Below are positions 51,139-60,857 of a stretch of 64,000 bases of DNA, in pieces. This stretch comes from Chryseobacterium oncorhynchi (lineage in GTDB: Bacteria > Bacteroidota > Bacteroidia > Flavobacteriales > Weeksellaceae), in assembly GCF_002899895.1 (NCBI RefSeq), contig NZ_PPEI02000006.1, positions 1 to 64,000 on the forward strand, read 5' to 3'. The position numbers and the translations under genes are program-made. The notes below the pieces were generated by a model that made no database searches, was not told the origin of the DNA, and worked only from the letters and a program-made list of their open reading frames with translations. Positions within the stretch are counted from its first letter, which is position 1; the number at the start of each line of letters is the position of its first letter.

Positions 51139-51757
51139 TTCTTATCGTGTGTAAATTTTCTAAAATTTGTTCGTTGAGTTGTTCCAAAGAAATCTCTTTT
51201 ATCTCCGAAACTTTTAGGTACAATTCTTCGATCTTAAAATCTTCATTGTCAGTTTCTAAAAAGAGTTTATCTAGTGGAGTATTTTTTAAAATATCCTGCA
51301 AAGATAAATTATACAAAACAGCTTTTCCAAAACTCAGGTAAAAATTATTGTTGAGAAGATCCGTTGCAATCTGTTGTTTCTTATTAAAACCATGAATGAT
51401 CATAGCCTGACTAGACTTTTTCCTAAACGAGATGACCTCATAGAACTTTCTCACACAATGAATAATGATTGGTTTTTTTACCTCATTGGCTATTTCAATC
51501 TGTTTTAAAAAAACTTCTTCCTGAATTTTTTGATCAATTGGAACCATAGAATCCAGCCCACATTCACCAATTGCAAAGCAATTTTGGAACATCATACTTT
51601 TTATCCAGCTAAGCTGTAGGTTGATATTAATAACATCAATATCATTAGGGTGAATGCCTATTGAATAAGGAAAATCTGGCGAAATCTCTTCAATATCCAA
51701 ATTGTAGATTCCGTCTCGGATATTTTTTTTATGATGGTGAAAATCAAAAAATTCCAT
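51131..51757 (-). CDS. TatD family hydrolase
   Basis: A 208-residue metal-dependent hydrolase of the TatD DNase type. Metal-ligand motifs: FDFHHH near the start, GECGLD (Glu), IIIHCVR (His), IIHGF (His) and LETD (Asp). It is shorter than E. coli TatD (about 260). The ATG at 51757 was chosen; a TTG six bases upstream overlaps the promoter box. It is the first gene of the tatD-type/tcdA/rnpA operon. Activity as a 3'-5' DNase is plausible, not shown. Confidence 0.82.
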   Translation of the reverse strand: MEFFDFHHHKKNIRDGIYNLDIEEISPDFPYSIGIHPNDIDVININLQLSWIKSMMFQNCFAIGECGLDSMVPIDQKIQEEVFLKQIEIANEVKKPIIIHCVRKFYEVISFRKKSSQAMIIHGFNKKQQIATDLLNNNFYLSFGKAVLYNLSLQDILKNTPLDKLFLETDNEDFKIEELYLKVSEIKEISLEQLNEQILENLHTIRNG

Positions 51758-51760
51758 TTT

Positions 51761-51768
51761 CAAAAATA
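51761..51768 (-). promoter_or_regulatory. -7 promoter box of the tatD-type/tcdA/rnpA operon
   Basis: TATTTTTG on the minus strand, ending only four bases before the ATG at 51757; the mRNA would be leaderless or nearly so. Confidence 0.5.
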
Positions 51769-51853
51769 CTATTATTTAGAATTAATTAAAAATTATTAAA
51801 CAATCGTTTATAAATGTGTTAAAAATTTCTTAACTTTACTCAAAGTACACTTC

Positions 51854-52483
51854 ATGAAAAAAAAATTTACAGAAAAACAGATTCACATACTGGATATTGC
51901 AGAAGAGCTGATTGCAAAAAAAGGATACGAGGGAACTTCTGTAAGAGATATCTGTTCTAAGGCCAATATAAACGTCGCCATGATCTCTTATTACTTCGGT
52001 TCCAAGGAGAAAATGATGTCTTATCTCTATCAGTATAGAGTATTGAAGACCAGGGAAAATTTCTCAGAATTTGCAGATACCATCAAGGATGGAAAACCTG
52101 AAATGCAGATGCGTGAGATGATAAAATATATCGTTTCCCAACTATTCAAATACAATTATTTTCATGGGTTTGTTACTCAGGAGCTTCGTCATACGGAGAA
52201 CCTAAAAGATGAATTGCTGGACTTCTATCAGCTGTTTGTAAAGAAACTGGATGAAGTGATTAAAAAAGGAGTTGCTTCCGGAGTCTTTACCTTTACTCCA
52301 AAACCAGAAGATATTCTTACCATGATTATTGGTTCCACATTGTTTGTAATCCGAAACAAAAACTTTTATGAACTTTACGTACCAAGCAAAAATGAAGAAG
52401 CCTATGCAAAAGAGGCTGAAAAAAAGGTGAGAATGAATCTTTTATTGAGCGTTTTTGCTATTTTGGGATACGCTGCAGACTAA
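51854..52483 (+). CDS. TetR/AcrR family regulator
   Basis: A 209-residue repressor-type protein. The N-terminal HTH is typical: ILDIAEELIAKKGYEGTSVRDICSKANINVAMISYYFGSKEKM. The C-terminal ligand domain is less conserved. It is divergent from the TatD-type operon, 96 bases away, and may regulate itself or that operon; no inducer can be named. Confidence 0.93.
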   Translation: MKKKFTEKQIHILDIAEELIAKKGYEGTSVRDICSKANINVAMISYYFGSKEKMMSYLYQYRVLKTRENFSEFADTIKDGKPEMQMREMIKYIVSQLFKYNYFHGFVTQELRHTENLKDELLDFYQLFVKKLDEVIKKGVASGVFTFTPKPEDILTMIIGSTLFVIRNKNFYELYVPSKNEEAYAKEAEKKVRMNLLLSVFAILGYAAD

Positions 52484-52530
52484 ATTTACGTTAAATATTC
52501 ATAAAAAAAAATCTATTGACAAAAAAGTTA

Positions 52531-52538
52531 TATTTTTG
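52531..52538 (+). promoter_or_regulatory. -7 promoter box of bamD
   Basis: TATTTTTG, 49 bases before the bamD ATG; a TTGAC lies 14 bases upstream of it. Confidence 0.55.
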
Positions 52539-52586
52539 CAAATTAGTAAATCGGCTGTGTAATCCGAAAACTGTTGAATTTTTTAT

Positions 52587-53582
52587 ATGAAAAAATATAT
52601 TTTAGGTCTTTTTGCTGTAGCAGTAATTGCCTCATGTGTAAGCCAGCAGGAAAGAGCAATGAAGAGCGCTGATAAAGAGTTTATCTTAAAGGCGGCTAAT
52701 GAAAACTTCGCGAAGAAAAAGTGGAAAAATGCATTGGCTCTTTACGACAGGCTTGCCAATCTTGTGGCAGGAACAGATGACTTTCCTAACGTAGGTTTCA
52801 ATACAGCGTATGCAAACTACTATGACAAGAACTATAAGCTGGCAGGGCATCAGTTTAAAAATTTTGCAGTAAACTTTCCAAAGGATCCAAGAGCAGAAGA
52901 AGCAGCTTATATGTCTGCATTATGCTACTATGAGGGATCTATGGATTACAACCTGGATCAATCGAGTACAGAATTGGCTATCAATGAACTTCAGGATTTC
53001 CTGAATAATTATCCAAATTCTGAAAGATCAAAAAATATTTCTCAACTTATTGATGAGCTGTCTTACAAATTGGAATTCAAAGCCTATGAAAACGGAAGAC
53101 AGTATTTCAAAATGGGACAGTATAAAGCAGCCAATGTAGCATTGGAAAACGTATTGGAAGATTTCCCAAGTACAAAACTTCGTTCGAAAATTTATGATTA
53201 TATCATGAAGTCACGTTATGAATTGGCCACAAAGTCAATTTATGATCTTAAGGATGAGCGTATTGAAAGTGCTTTGACCTATGCAAAAATGGTAGAGAAA
53301 GAGCTTCCTAATACAGAATATTCCAAAACTGCAGCTGATCTTAGAGTAAAGTTGGAGAAAGAAAAACAAAACTTTGTTGTTGTTAAAAAGCAAACTGAAG
53401 AAAGAATTGCAGTTTTAACAGCAAGACAGAAAAAAGAAGCAGATAAACTGGCTAATCAAAATAAAGCAGACCAGCAAATTAAAGATCAGATTAGCAATGA
53501 AAAGCAAGCAAAGCAGATGCAGAGGGACAGCGCAGCCCTTCAGACGCCTCCACCTGCAGCGACTTTCAAAATTCAAAGATAA
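52587..53582 (+). CDS. bamD: Outer membrane assembly lipoprotein BamD
   Basis: BamD, the essential lipoprotein of the BAM complex that folds outer-membrane proteins. 331 residues; lipobox Cys17 (VAVIASC). TPR repeats follow: FAKKKWKNALALYDRLANL, FNTAYANYYDKNYKLAGHQFKNFAVNFPKDPRAEEAAYMSALCYYEGS, and QYFKMGQYKAANVALENVLEDFPSTKLRSKIYDYIM. The C-terminus after about 265 is a charged helix ending in Pro-rich sequence. It is followed by rpoZ, coaBC, DUF4835 and recN, an arrangement I know from other Bacteroidota. Confidence 0.95.
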   Translation: MKKYILGLFAVAVIASCVSQQERAMKSADKEFILKAANENFAKKKWKNALALYDRLANLVAGTDDFPNVGFNTAYANYYDKNYKLAGHQFKNFAVNFPKDPRAEEAAYMSALCYYEGSMDYNLDQSSTELAINELQDFLNNYPNSERSKNISQLIDELSYKLEFKAYENGRQYFKMGQYKAANVALENVLEDFPSTKLRSKIYDYIMKSRYELATKSIYDLKDERIESALTYAKMVEKELPNTEYSKTAADLRVKLEKEKQNFVVVKKQTEERIAVLTARQKKEADKLANQNKADQQIKDQISNEKQAKQMQRDSAALQTPPPAATFKIQR

Positions 53583-53586
53583 TTCG

Positions 53587-53594
53587 TAAATTTG
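53587..53594 (+). promoter_or_regulatory. -7 promoter box of rpoZ
   Basis: TAAATTTG, 30 bases before the rpoZ ATG. Confidence 0.5.
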
Positions 53595-53624
53595 CCATCT
53601 TATAAATAAAATAATTTTCTCAAA

Positions 53625-53948
53625 ATGAGTGTAAAAGATACAAAAGCAGAAGTAAATACTATCACTTACGATAAGGATAAGATTGAAGATAAAGTAGGTT
53701 CAATCTATGAAGCTATTGTTATCATGGGAAAGAGAGCAGAGCAAATCAATGCGGAGATCCGTACGGAACTTCACAATAAATTAGACGAATTTGCTGTTCA
53801 CAATTCTACATTAGAAGAAGTTTTCGAAAACAGAGAACAAATTGAGATCTCTAAGCATTACGAAAAGCTTCCAAAGCCAACTTCAATCGCTATTGAAGAG
53901 TGGTTAAACGAAGATGTGTATTTCAGAAAAACAGAAGAGAGAAAATAA
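53625..53948 (+). CDS. rpoZ: RNA polymerase omega subunit (Rpb6-like)
   Basis: A 107-residue protein matching Bacteroidota omega/Rpb6: NTITYDKDKIEDKVGSIYEAIVIMGKRAEQINAEIRTELHNKLDEF. Omega helps fold and hold the beta' subunit. Location between bamD and coaBC supports the call. A strong terminator follows. Confidence 0.88.
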   Translation: MSVKDTKAEVNTITYDKDKIEDKVGSIYEAIVIMGKRAEQINAEIRTELHNKLDEFAVHNSTLEEVFENREQIEISKHYEKLPKPTSIAIEEWLNEDVYFRKTEERK

Positions 53949-53970
53949 TCATCTGTCTTTTTTATAAACG

Positions 53971-54008
53971 AAGGTCATAAAAGAATTCTGTTCTTTTATG
54001 ACCTTTAT
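53971..54008 (+). terminator. Terminator of bamD-rpoZ
   Basis: AAGGTCATAAAAGAA and its complement around a five-base loop; a T-rich tail follows. coaBC starts 64 bases later. Confidence 0.88.
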
Positions 54009-54071
54009 TGTTTTAAACCCTTATTGTGGGAAAAAATAAGTATTTTAGTATTTCAAAAAAATTAAAGCTAA

Positions 54072-55277
54072 ATGAGTGTTTCCGGTAAAAAGATACTTAT
54101 CGCCGTTTCAGGAGGAATTGCGGCTTATAAAGTTCATTTTCTGATAAGGGATTTTGTGAAAAAAGGAGCTGAAGTACAGGTAATAATGACTCCCGATGCA
54201 GAGCATTTCGTCACCAAATTGAGCCTGTCTACATTATCCAAGAAACCTGTTTATTCTGATTTTTATGGAGATAACGGAACCTGGAACAGCCATGTGGAAT
54301 TAGCCTTATGGGCAGATGTCATGATTGTGGCACCTTGTACAGCAAATACCTTGGCTAAAATGACTCATGGGATGTGTGATAATCTCGTTATTGCAACCTA
54401 TATGTCAGCAAAATGCCCTGTGTTCATTGCTCCGGCAATGGATTTAGATATGTATGTACATCCATCTACAAAGAAAAACTTAGAGCTAGCTGAAAGTTTC
54501 GGCCATACAATCATTCCTGCAGAAAATGGAGAGCTGGCAAGCGGACTTATCGGACAAGGAAGAATGGCAGAACCTGGTACTATTTTTAATGCTATTGAAG
54601 ATTATTTTACAGATAATACAATAACAAGCAGTCTTGAGGGAAAAACAGTCTTGATTACGGCTGGCCCTACTTATGAAGCCCTTGACCCGGTAAGGTTTAT
54701 AGGAAATCATTCTTCAGGTAAAATGGGATTCTCTTTGGCTGAGGAAGCTTCAAAAAGAGGAGCAAGGGTTATCCTGATCTCTGGACCAAGCTCTCAAACT
54801 CTTAATGATAAAAGTGTAGAACTTCATAAGGTAACTTCAGCCAAAGAAATGTTGGCAAAGGTATTTGAGTTCTATGATAAAATAGATATTGGGATTGCAA
54901 GTGCTGCAGTTGCAGATTATGCTCCAAAGGAGATTGCCAAAGAGAAAATTAAGAAAAATGATGAGAATCTCACCATTGAATTGGTTAAAAATCCGGACAT
55001 TCTTAAAACAATGGGAGAAAAGAAAACCCATCAGTTTCTGGTAGGTTTTGCTTTGGAAACTCAAAATGAAGAAGAGAATGCAAAAGGAAAGCTGGAAAAG
55101 AAAAATCTTGATATGATTGTTCTGAACTCTCTTCGTGATGAAGGAGCCGGCTTTAAAAATGATACTAATAAAATCAAGATATTTACCAAGACTGAGAAAA
55201 GAGAGTTTGACTTGAAGTCGAAAGGAGAAGTTGCAAAGGATATTCTCAATTTTGTTGAATCTCAGCTTTTAAAATAA
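54072..55277 (+). CDS. coaBC: Bifunctional CoA synthesis protein CoaBC
   Basis: 401 residues joining phosphopantothenoylcysteine decarboxylase (N-terminal flavoprotein, about 1-180) and phosphopantothenate-cysteine ligase (C-terminal). N-terminal: ILIAVSGGIAAYK, and the decarboxylase motifs PCTANTLAKMTHGMCDN and PAMDLDMYVHP. C-terminal: VLITAGPTYEALDPVRFIGNHSSGKMGFSLAEEA, AVADYAP and KIKKND. Makes 4'-phosphopantetheine for coenzyme A. Confidence 0.97.
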   Translation: MSVSGKKILIAVSGGIAAYKVHFLIRDFVKKGAEVQVIMTPDAEHFVTKLSLSTLSKKPVYSDFYGDNGTWNSHVELALWADVMIVAPCTANTLAKMTHGMCDNLVIATYMSAKCPVFIAPAMDLDMYVHPSTKKNLELAESFGHTIIPAENGELASGLIGQGRMAEPGTIFNAIEDYFTDNTITSSLEGKTVLITAGPTYEALDPVRFIGNHSSGKMGFSLAEEASKRGARVILISGPSSQTLNDKSVELHKVTSAKEMLAKVFEFYDKIDIGIASAAVADYAPKEIAKEKIKKNDENLTIELVKNPDILKTMGEKKTHQFLVGFALETQNEEENAKGKLEKKNLDMIVLNSLRDEGAGFKNDTNKIKIFTKTEKREFDLKSKGEVAKDILNFVESQLLK

Positions 55278-55313
55278 TTTTAATAAATTTCCGTTCTCAA
55301 TTTTTAATAGACA

Positions 55314-56216
55314 ATGAAAAAAATTATAAGTTTATTTTTTCTGTTTTTTATATGTAACCTTGGTTTTTCTCAGGAATTACTGGCTACAGTTCAGGTTAAT
55401 TCCCAGCAGATAGGAGGAAGTAATCAGCAGGCATTTAAGTCATTGGAAAAAAGTCTTAGAGACTTTATCAATAATACCAGCTGGACAGGAAAGAAATTGC
55501 AGAATTTTGAAAAAATTAAATGTGGCTTTGCCATTGTTATTTCAGAAAGGAATGTAAATAAATTCACAGGAACAATTGTTGTGCAGGCAGTACGTCCTGT
55601 TTATAACACAACCTACGAATCTCCTTTACTCAATCTTAATGATCAAAGATTCAGTTTTGAATATATTGAGAATGAAAACCTTATTTTTAATGAAAGGCAG
55701 TTTTCCGGCAAAAACCTTACGGATGTCATCAGTTTCTATATTTACCTTATTTTGGGATATGATGCAGACAGTTTTCAGTCGATGGGAGGAAGCCCGTGGT
55801 TTTCAAAAGCTCAGCAGATTGCCCAAAACGCTCAAAACAGAAACTATGATGGGTGGAATACCATTAATGAGCCTAGAAGCCGTTCAATATTAATTAATGA
55901 AATTATCAACCCTAACTGGAGCCAGTTGCGCTCTACCATATACACTTATCACAGATCAGGAATGGATAATCTTTTCAATCAGGATCAGACGGCTGGCAAG
56001 AAAGTGATTTTTGATGCCCTAATGCAGCTTAAAAAATATGAAAATTCATTCCAACAGGGATTCTTTTTCAATCTGTTTATGGATACAAAAAGTGACGAGA
56101 TCTTCAATATTTTCAATTCCGGAAATAATGGTGGGCTTATTCTTAATGATTTAAAGCAAACCATGATTATTCTTTCACCAAAAAATAGTGAGAATAAGTG
56201 GAATAAATGGAAATAA
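55314..56216 (+). CDS. DUF4835 family secreted protein
   Basis: A 300-residue protein with signal peptide (LFFICNLGFSQ) and the DUF4835 pattern: QELLATVQVNSQQIGGSNQQAFKSLEKSLRDFINNTSW, IVISERN, FSGKNLTDVISFYIYLILGYDADSFQSMGGSPWFSKAQQI. It sits between coaBC and recN, as in other Bacteroidota. The role is unknown; a periplasmic or outer-membrane role is expected. Confidence 0.9.
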   Translation: MKKIISLFFLFFICNLGFSQELLATVQVNSQQIGGSNQQAFKSLEKSLRDFINNTSWTGKKLQNFEKIKCGFAIVISERNVNKFTGTIVVQAVRPVYNTTYESPLLNLNDQRFSFEYIENENLIFNERQFSGKNLTDVISFYIYLILGYDADSFQSMGGSPWFSKAQQIAQNAQNRNYDGWNTINEPRSRSILINEIINPNWSQLRSTIYTYHRSGMDNLFNQDQTAGKKVIFDALMQLKKYENSFQQGFFFNLFMDTKSDEIFNIFNSGNNGGLILNDLKQTMIILSPKNSENKWNKWK

Positions 56217-56416
56217 TGACCAATCGGGGAAAGGTTGAAGAAACGATTGACCGGATGCTCCATTTTTTGAGTATCTAGATAAAAACTTTTATGAGCTGCT
56301 TACTGAAATTTCAAAAAAGTTTGTCTGCGGATTAATCGATATTTGTCATTTCTGCTTTCATTAAAAAAACATATTTTTACCATTCAAACTCCAATTGGAT
56401 TATAACCAGATTATCA

Positions 56417-58066
56417 ATGCTTTCGAGAATTTACATTAAAAATTTTGCCTTAATTGATACCTTAGAAGTATCATTGAAAAATGGTTTACAGGTAATAACT
56501 GGTGAAACAGGTGCCGGGAAATCCATTATCCTGGGAGCACTGCGACTTATTTTAGGAGAAAGAGCAGATGTAAAATCCATCGCCAAAACCGAGGAAAAAA
56601 GTATTGTAGAAACTGAGTTTGATCTTAACAACCAGTTTAAGAAGTTTTTCATTGAAAATGATCTGGATTATGAACATCAGACCATTATCAGGAGAGAAAT
56701 CCTCCCATCAGGGAAATCCCGTGCATTTATCAACGACGTTCCTGTGACGCTGGATGTTCTTAAAGAACTTTCTTCTCAACTGATTGACATTCACTCTCAG
56801 TTTGAAACATCTAATCTTTTTACGTCAGAATATCAATTTAAAATTATTGATGGACTTTCTGAAAATAAGAAGATTATAGAAGAATATCAGCAGGGATTTT
56901 CAGATTTTCAGAATCTGAAGATGCTGCTTAAAAAACTGAAGACACAACTTTCAGAATCTACTAAAGAAAGCGATTATAAAGAATTTTTACTTAACGAACT
57001 GGAAGAATTAAAACTGGATGATGTAGACTTTGAAGATGTTCAAAATCAGTTATCTATTCAGGAAAATGCGGGGATGATTTCTGAAAATGTAGGACAGATT
57101 TTATCAAGATTTCACCAGGAAGAAATCGGGATTCTTTCTTTCTTTAATGAAGCAAAAGCTAAGCTTTCCAGAATTTCTGAAGTTTCTACCAGCTTTGCAG
57201 AGCTTGATCAAAGGCTTGAGACCTCTTTTGTAGAGTTGAAAGATATTATTTCCGAACTTGAAGATGAGGCAGAAAAAGTAGAAATTAATCCTGAAAATCT
57301 TGTATTTCTTACAGAACTGAACAATAAGATCAATGCGTTATTTCTTAAGCATAATGTTTCAGATCTTAATGAATTGATAGAAATAAGAAACGAATTAGCA
57401 GGAGATCAGAAAGGAGCTTCAGAGTTGGAATCACAGATTGCTGAAACTGAAGAAAATATTTCTAAGAAAGAAAAAGCACTTCAGACACTTTCTGAAAAGC
57501 TTTCTAAAAATAGAAAAAAGAATGTTCCTGTTTTTATTAAAAAAGCAGAAAGTCTTCTTAAAAAATTGGGTCTTGAAAAAGCGAAAGTAGATATAGAGCT
57601 GCAGGATACTGCCGAGTTTAATCCGTTCGGAAAAGAGAATATTCAGCTTTTATTTCAGGCGAACTCAGGTTTTCCATTAAAGCCGATCCAGACAGCAATT
57701 TCCGGAGGTGAAAGATCAAGGGTAATGCTTGCTGTAAAGAAAATTATTGCAGAAAGTGATGAGCTACCTACACTTATTTTAGATGAGATTGATACCGGAG
57801 TTTCAGGAAAAGTAGCAGAGGAAATCGGGAATCTTATGCGTGAAATGTCTGAAGATATGCAGTTGATTGTTATCTCTCACCTTGCACAGGTTGCCGCTAA
57901 AGGAAATGATAACTACAAGGTTGTAAAGCAGGATATTGCCGGAAAAACCCAGTCTACTATTATTCCTTTGAGTGATGAAGATAAACTGAACGAAATTGCC
58001 CAATTGCTTTCCGGAAGCAAAATTACAGAGGCAGCTCTTGCACAGGCAAAAGAGTTGATTGGCTAA
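56417..58066 (+). CDS. recN: DNA repair protein RecN
   Basis: SMC-like ATPase of double-strand break repair. 549 residues. Walker A GETGAGKS (29-36), coiled-coil arms about 155-370 (shorter than SMC), signature SGGERSRVMLAVK and Walker B LPTLILDEIDTGVSG, ending with VISHLAQVAAKGNDNYKV. Recruited by RecA in the repair of double-strand breaks. Possible weak hairpin terminator at 58083-58110. Confidence 0.97.
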   Translation: MLSRIYIKNFALIDTLEVSLKNGLQVITGETGAGKSIILGALRLILGERADVKSIAKTEEKSIVETEFDLNNQFKKFFIENDLDYEHQTIIRREILPSGKSRAFINDVPVTLDVLKELSSQLIDIHSQFETSNLFTSEYQFKIIDGLSENKKIIEEYQQGFSDFQNLKMLLKKLKTQLSESTKESDYKEFLLNELEELKLDDVDFEDVQNQLSIQENAGMISENVGQILSRFHQEEIGILSFFNEAKAKLSRISEVSTSFAELDQRLETSFVELKDIISELEDEAEKVEINPENLVFLTELNNKINALFLKHNVSDLNELIEIRNELAGDQKGASELESQIAETEENISKKEKALQTLSEKLSKNRKKNVPVFIKKAESLLKKLGLEKAKVDIELQDTAEFNPFGKENIQLLFQANSGFPLKPIQTAISGGERSRVMLAVKKIIAESDELPTLILDEIDTGVSGKVAEEIGNLMREMSEDMQLIVISHLAQVAAKGNDNYKVVKQDIAGKTQSTIIPLSDEDKLNEIAQLLSGSKITEAALAQAKELIG

Positions 58067-58082
58067 TGTGTAATATCCTTTA

Positions 58083-58110
58083 CTCAAAATCTTTTTAGGG
58101 TATTTTGAGA
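58083..58110 (+). terminator. Weak terminator-like hairpin after recN
   Basis: CTCAAAAT and ATTTTGAG pair around an 11-base loop; no T run, so uncertain. Confidence 0.35.
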
Positions 58111-58264
58111 TTTAAAAATCTGCCGGAGAAAGTCATATTCTTTACTCATGAAGAACATTTACGTTTTAGGTACCTCTATTTTTAAACATTAAAAATTAAA
58201 GATTTTTTATCGTACACCATTGAATTCTCTGATAAGTTTAAATAACTTTACTACAAAAAGATAG

Positions 58265-59203
58265 ATGAGTACGATAGAATCACAAAATGTAACTGATTAT
58301 CCTAACAGTAATACCATCTTTATGGTCTGGAAACTTCATGATAGTCCCCAGCTAAAAGATGCTTTTCAGAATCTATGTGCCTTGGTGCTAAACCTTAATA
58401 ATTCTGGTTTCAACAGATTTCCGGACAGTAGAGTAAGTTGCGTCATGGGAATAGGTGCTGAAGCCTGGAAAAAGCTGGAACTTCCAACACTTGCACCCAA
58501 AGAACTAGTGAATTTTAAAGAAATAAAAGGAGAAAAGCATACGGCTGTTTCTACGCCTGGTGGTCTTCATTTTCATTTAAGGGCAGATAATAAAAGCCTG
58601 ATCTTTGATATGGCCATTGAAATATCAAAGCTATTGAAACCTGTTGCGGAAAGTATCCTGGAAATTCACGGATTTAAATATTGGGATGCAAGATCTATCC
58701 TAGGCTTTGTAGATGGTACAGAAAATCCACATGGTGATGATCGTGACTATTTTGCAAAGATAGGAGACGAAGATCTTCAGTATAAAGGTGGAAGTTATCT
58801 ATTCGTTCAGAAATATCTTCACAATATGGACGCTTGGAAAAGCCTCTCCAAAGAAGATCAGGAAAAAGTGATAGGAAGATCCAAAGAAAATGATATTGAA
58901 ATGTCTGATGATGTGAAACCATCCAATTCTCATATTGCCTTGGCTAATATTGAAGGTGAAAATGGTGAAGAATTAAAGATTGTAAGAGATAATATGCCTT
59001 TTGGAAATCCCTCCACCAATGAGTTTGGAACTTATTTTATCTCCTATGCAAGTACATTTACTACCACAAACAAAATGCTGACCAATATGTTTATTGGAAA
59101 CCCTCCGGGAAACTATGACAGAATATTGGATTTTAGTACAGCCGTTACGGGAACGCTTTTCTTTGTTCCTACCAGAAATATGCTGGATGACTTTTCAGGA
59201 TAA
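58265..59203 (+). CDS. Dyp-type peroxidase
   Basis: A 312-residue heme peroxidase of the dye-decolorizing family. The hallmark GFVDGTENP carries the distal Asp; the proximal heme His is probably in SNSHIALANI; a later GTYFISYASTFTTTNKMLTNMF segment aligns with the region containing the second distal residue. Cytoplasmic: no signal peptide and no encapsulin targeting tail of the kind I know. No encapsulin gene is adjacent. Single gene with a terminator. Confidence 0.92.
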   Translation: MSTIESQNVTDYPNSNTIFMVWKLHDSPQLKDAFQNLCALVLNLNNSGFNRFPDSRVSCVMGIGAEAWKKLELPTLAPKELVNFKEIKGEKHTAVSTPGGLHFHLRADNKSLIFDMAIEISKLLKPVAESILEIHGFKYWDARSILGFVDGTENPHGDDRDYFAKIGDEDLQYKGGSYLFVQKYLHNMDAWKSLSKEDQEKVIGRSKENDIEMSDDVKPSNSHIALANIEGENGEELKIVRDNMPFGNPSTNEFGTYFISYASTFTTTNKMLTNMFIGNPPGNYDRILDFSTAVTGTLFFVPTRNMLDDFSG

Positions 59204-59275
59204 ATATAAATGGTAAAGCCAATATTCCATCAAATCCATTCTATCACGATTTAATAGAATCACTGACTAATATAA

Positions 59276-59301
59276 AAAGCCCCGAAATTTTCGGGGCTTT
59301 C
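59276..59301. terminator. Bidirectional terminator
   Basis: AAAGCCCCGA and TCGGGGCTTT pair around an AT loop between the convergent peroxidase and fumC genes. Confidence 0.85.
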
Positions 59302-59325
59302 TACTATTTAATCTATATTCTAAAA

Positions 59326-60720
59326 TTATTTTAAACTTCCAACCATATCTTCTGGTTTTACCCATTCATCGAATTGTTCAGCTGTTAAAAGGCCTAGATT
59401 GATGGCTTCTTCTTTTAACGTTGTACCATTTTTATGGGCTGTTTTTGCAATTTTTGCAGCGTTTTCATATCCAATGTGAGGATTTAAAGCCGTTACAAGC
59501 ATTAATGATTTGTCAACGAGTTCTTTAATTCTCTCATGGTTTGGTTCAATACCTACTGCACAATGGTCATTAAATGAAATACATGCATCAGCAATTAATT
59601 GCGCAGATTGCAGGAAGTTATAAGCCATTACCGGTTTGAAAACATTCAGTTCGTAATTTCCCTGAGTACCTGCAAATGAAATGGTAGTGTCATTTCCTAA
59701 AACCTGAGCACAAACCATTGTTAAAGCTTCATTTTGAGTAGGATTTACTTTACCAGGCATAATGGAAGATCCCGGCTCATTTTCAGGAATATGAATTTCC
59801 CCGATTCCGGAACGTGGTCCCGATGCCAATAATCTAATGTCCTGAGCAATTTTAAATAAGGAAACAGCAAGTTGTTTTAAAGCTCCGTGGCTTTCTACAA
59901 TAGCATCATGAGCAGCCAATGCCTCAAATTTATTTTCTGCTGTGATAAACGGGTGACTGGTAAATTGGGCAATATATCCAGCAACCTTTACATCATAACC
60001 GTTTGGCGTATTCAATCCAGTCCCTACAGCCGTACCTCCAAGAGCAAGTTCGGCAAGATGTGGTAGGGTGTTTCTTAAAGCTCTTAAACCAAACTCTAAT
60101 TGAGCTACATAACCCGAAAACTCCTGTCCCAATGTAAGCGGAGTTGCATCCATCAGGTGGGTTCTTCCGATTTTTACCACATCCTTGAACGCTTTTGATT
60201 TTTCTGAAAGAGTATTTTTTAGCTTTTCAACCGCAGGAATGGTTGCTTCTACTACTTTCTTGTAGGCTGCAATATGCATTGCTGTAGGATAAGTGTCATT
60301 GGATGACTGAGATTTGTTGACATCATCGTTGGGATGAATTTCAGACTTGTCACCTAACGTTCCTCCATTATTAACATGTGCTCTGTTGGAAACAACTTCA
60401 TTAACATTCATGTTTGATTGTGTTCCTGAACCCGTCTGCCAGATCACCAAAGGAAACTGATCGTTAAGTTTTTCCTCAAGGATCTCGTCACAAACTTGGG
60501 CGATCATATCTCTTTTTTCAGGTGAAAGTACACCCAGATCAGCATTGGTATAAGCTGCTGCTTTTTTTAGATAGGCAAAAGCTTCAATGATTTCATGAGG
60601 CATTGATCCTTCAGGGCCAATTTTAAAATTGTTTCTTGAACGTTCTGTTTGTGCACCCCAAAGTTTGTCTGCAGGCACCTGCACCTCTCCCATGGTGTCT
60701 TTTTCTATTCTGTAATTCAT
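59326..60720 (-). CDS. fumC: Class II fumarate hydratase
   Basis: FumC, the oxygen-stable fumarase interconverting fumarate and malate in the TCA cycle. 464 residues from the ATG at 60720; an ATG at 60768 is less likely. The family signature [15 protein letters not shown] is present, along with [15 protein letters not shown] and [16 protein letters not shown]. It is divergent from a class I fumarase, 137 bases away. Confidence 0.96.
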   Translation of the reverse strand: MNYRIEKDTMGEVQVPADKLWGAQTERSRNNFKIGPEGSMPHEIIEAFAYLKKAAAYTNADLGVLSPEKRDMIAQVCDEILEEKLNDQFPLVIWQTGSGTQSNMNVNEVVSNRAHVNNGGTLGDKSEIHPNDDVNKSQSSNDTYPTAMHIAAYKKVVEATIPAVEKLKNTLSEKSKAFKDVVKIGRTHLMDATPLTLGQEFSGYVAQLEFGLRALRNTLPHLAELALGGTAVGTGLNTPNGYDVKVAGYIAQFTSHPFITAENKFEALAAHDAIVESHGALKQLAVSLFKIAQDIRLLASGPRSGIGEIHIPENEPGSSIMPGKVNPTQNEALTMVCAQVLGNDTTISFAGTQGNYELNVFKPVMAYNFLQSAQLIADACISFNDHCAVGIEPNHERIKELVDKSLMLVTALNPHIGYENAAKIAKTAHKNGTTLKEEAINLGLLTAEQFDEWVKPEDMVGSLK

Positions 60721-60832
60721 TGTGATTGAAATTTTTATAAAGTTACTGATAACCGAAGAAATTCGCAATTTATAATCATTATAAATATCAATCTAAATGA
60801 CTGATTTTGCTCATATTTTTTATGAGGAGCCG

Positions 60833-60840
60833 TATTTTTG
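60833..60840 (+). promoter_or_regulatory. -7 promoter box of the class I fumarase
   Basis: TATTTTTG, 18 bases before the ATG at 60858; a TTTTG at 60805-60809 is a possible -33 element. Confidence 0.6.
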
Positions 60841-60857
60841 TACAAACAAAAAATTGA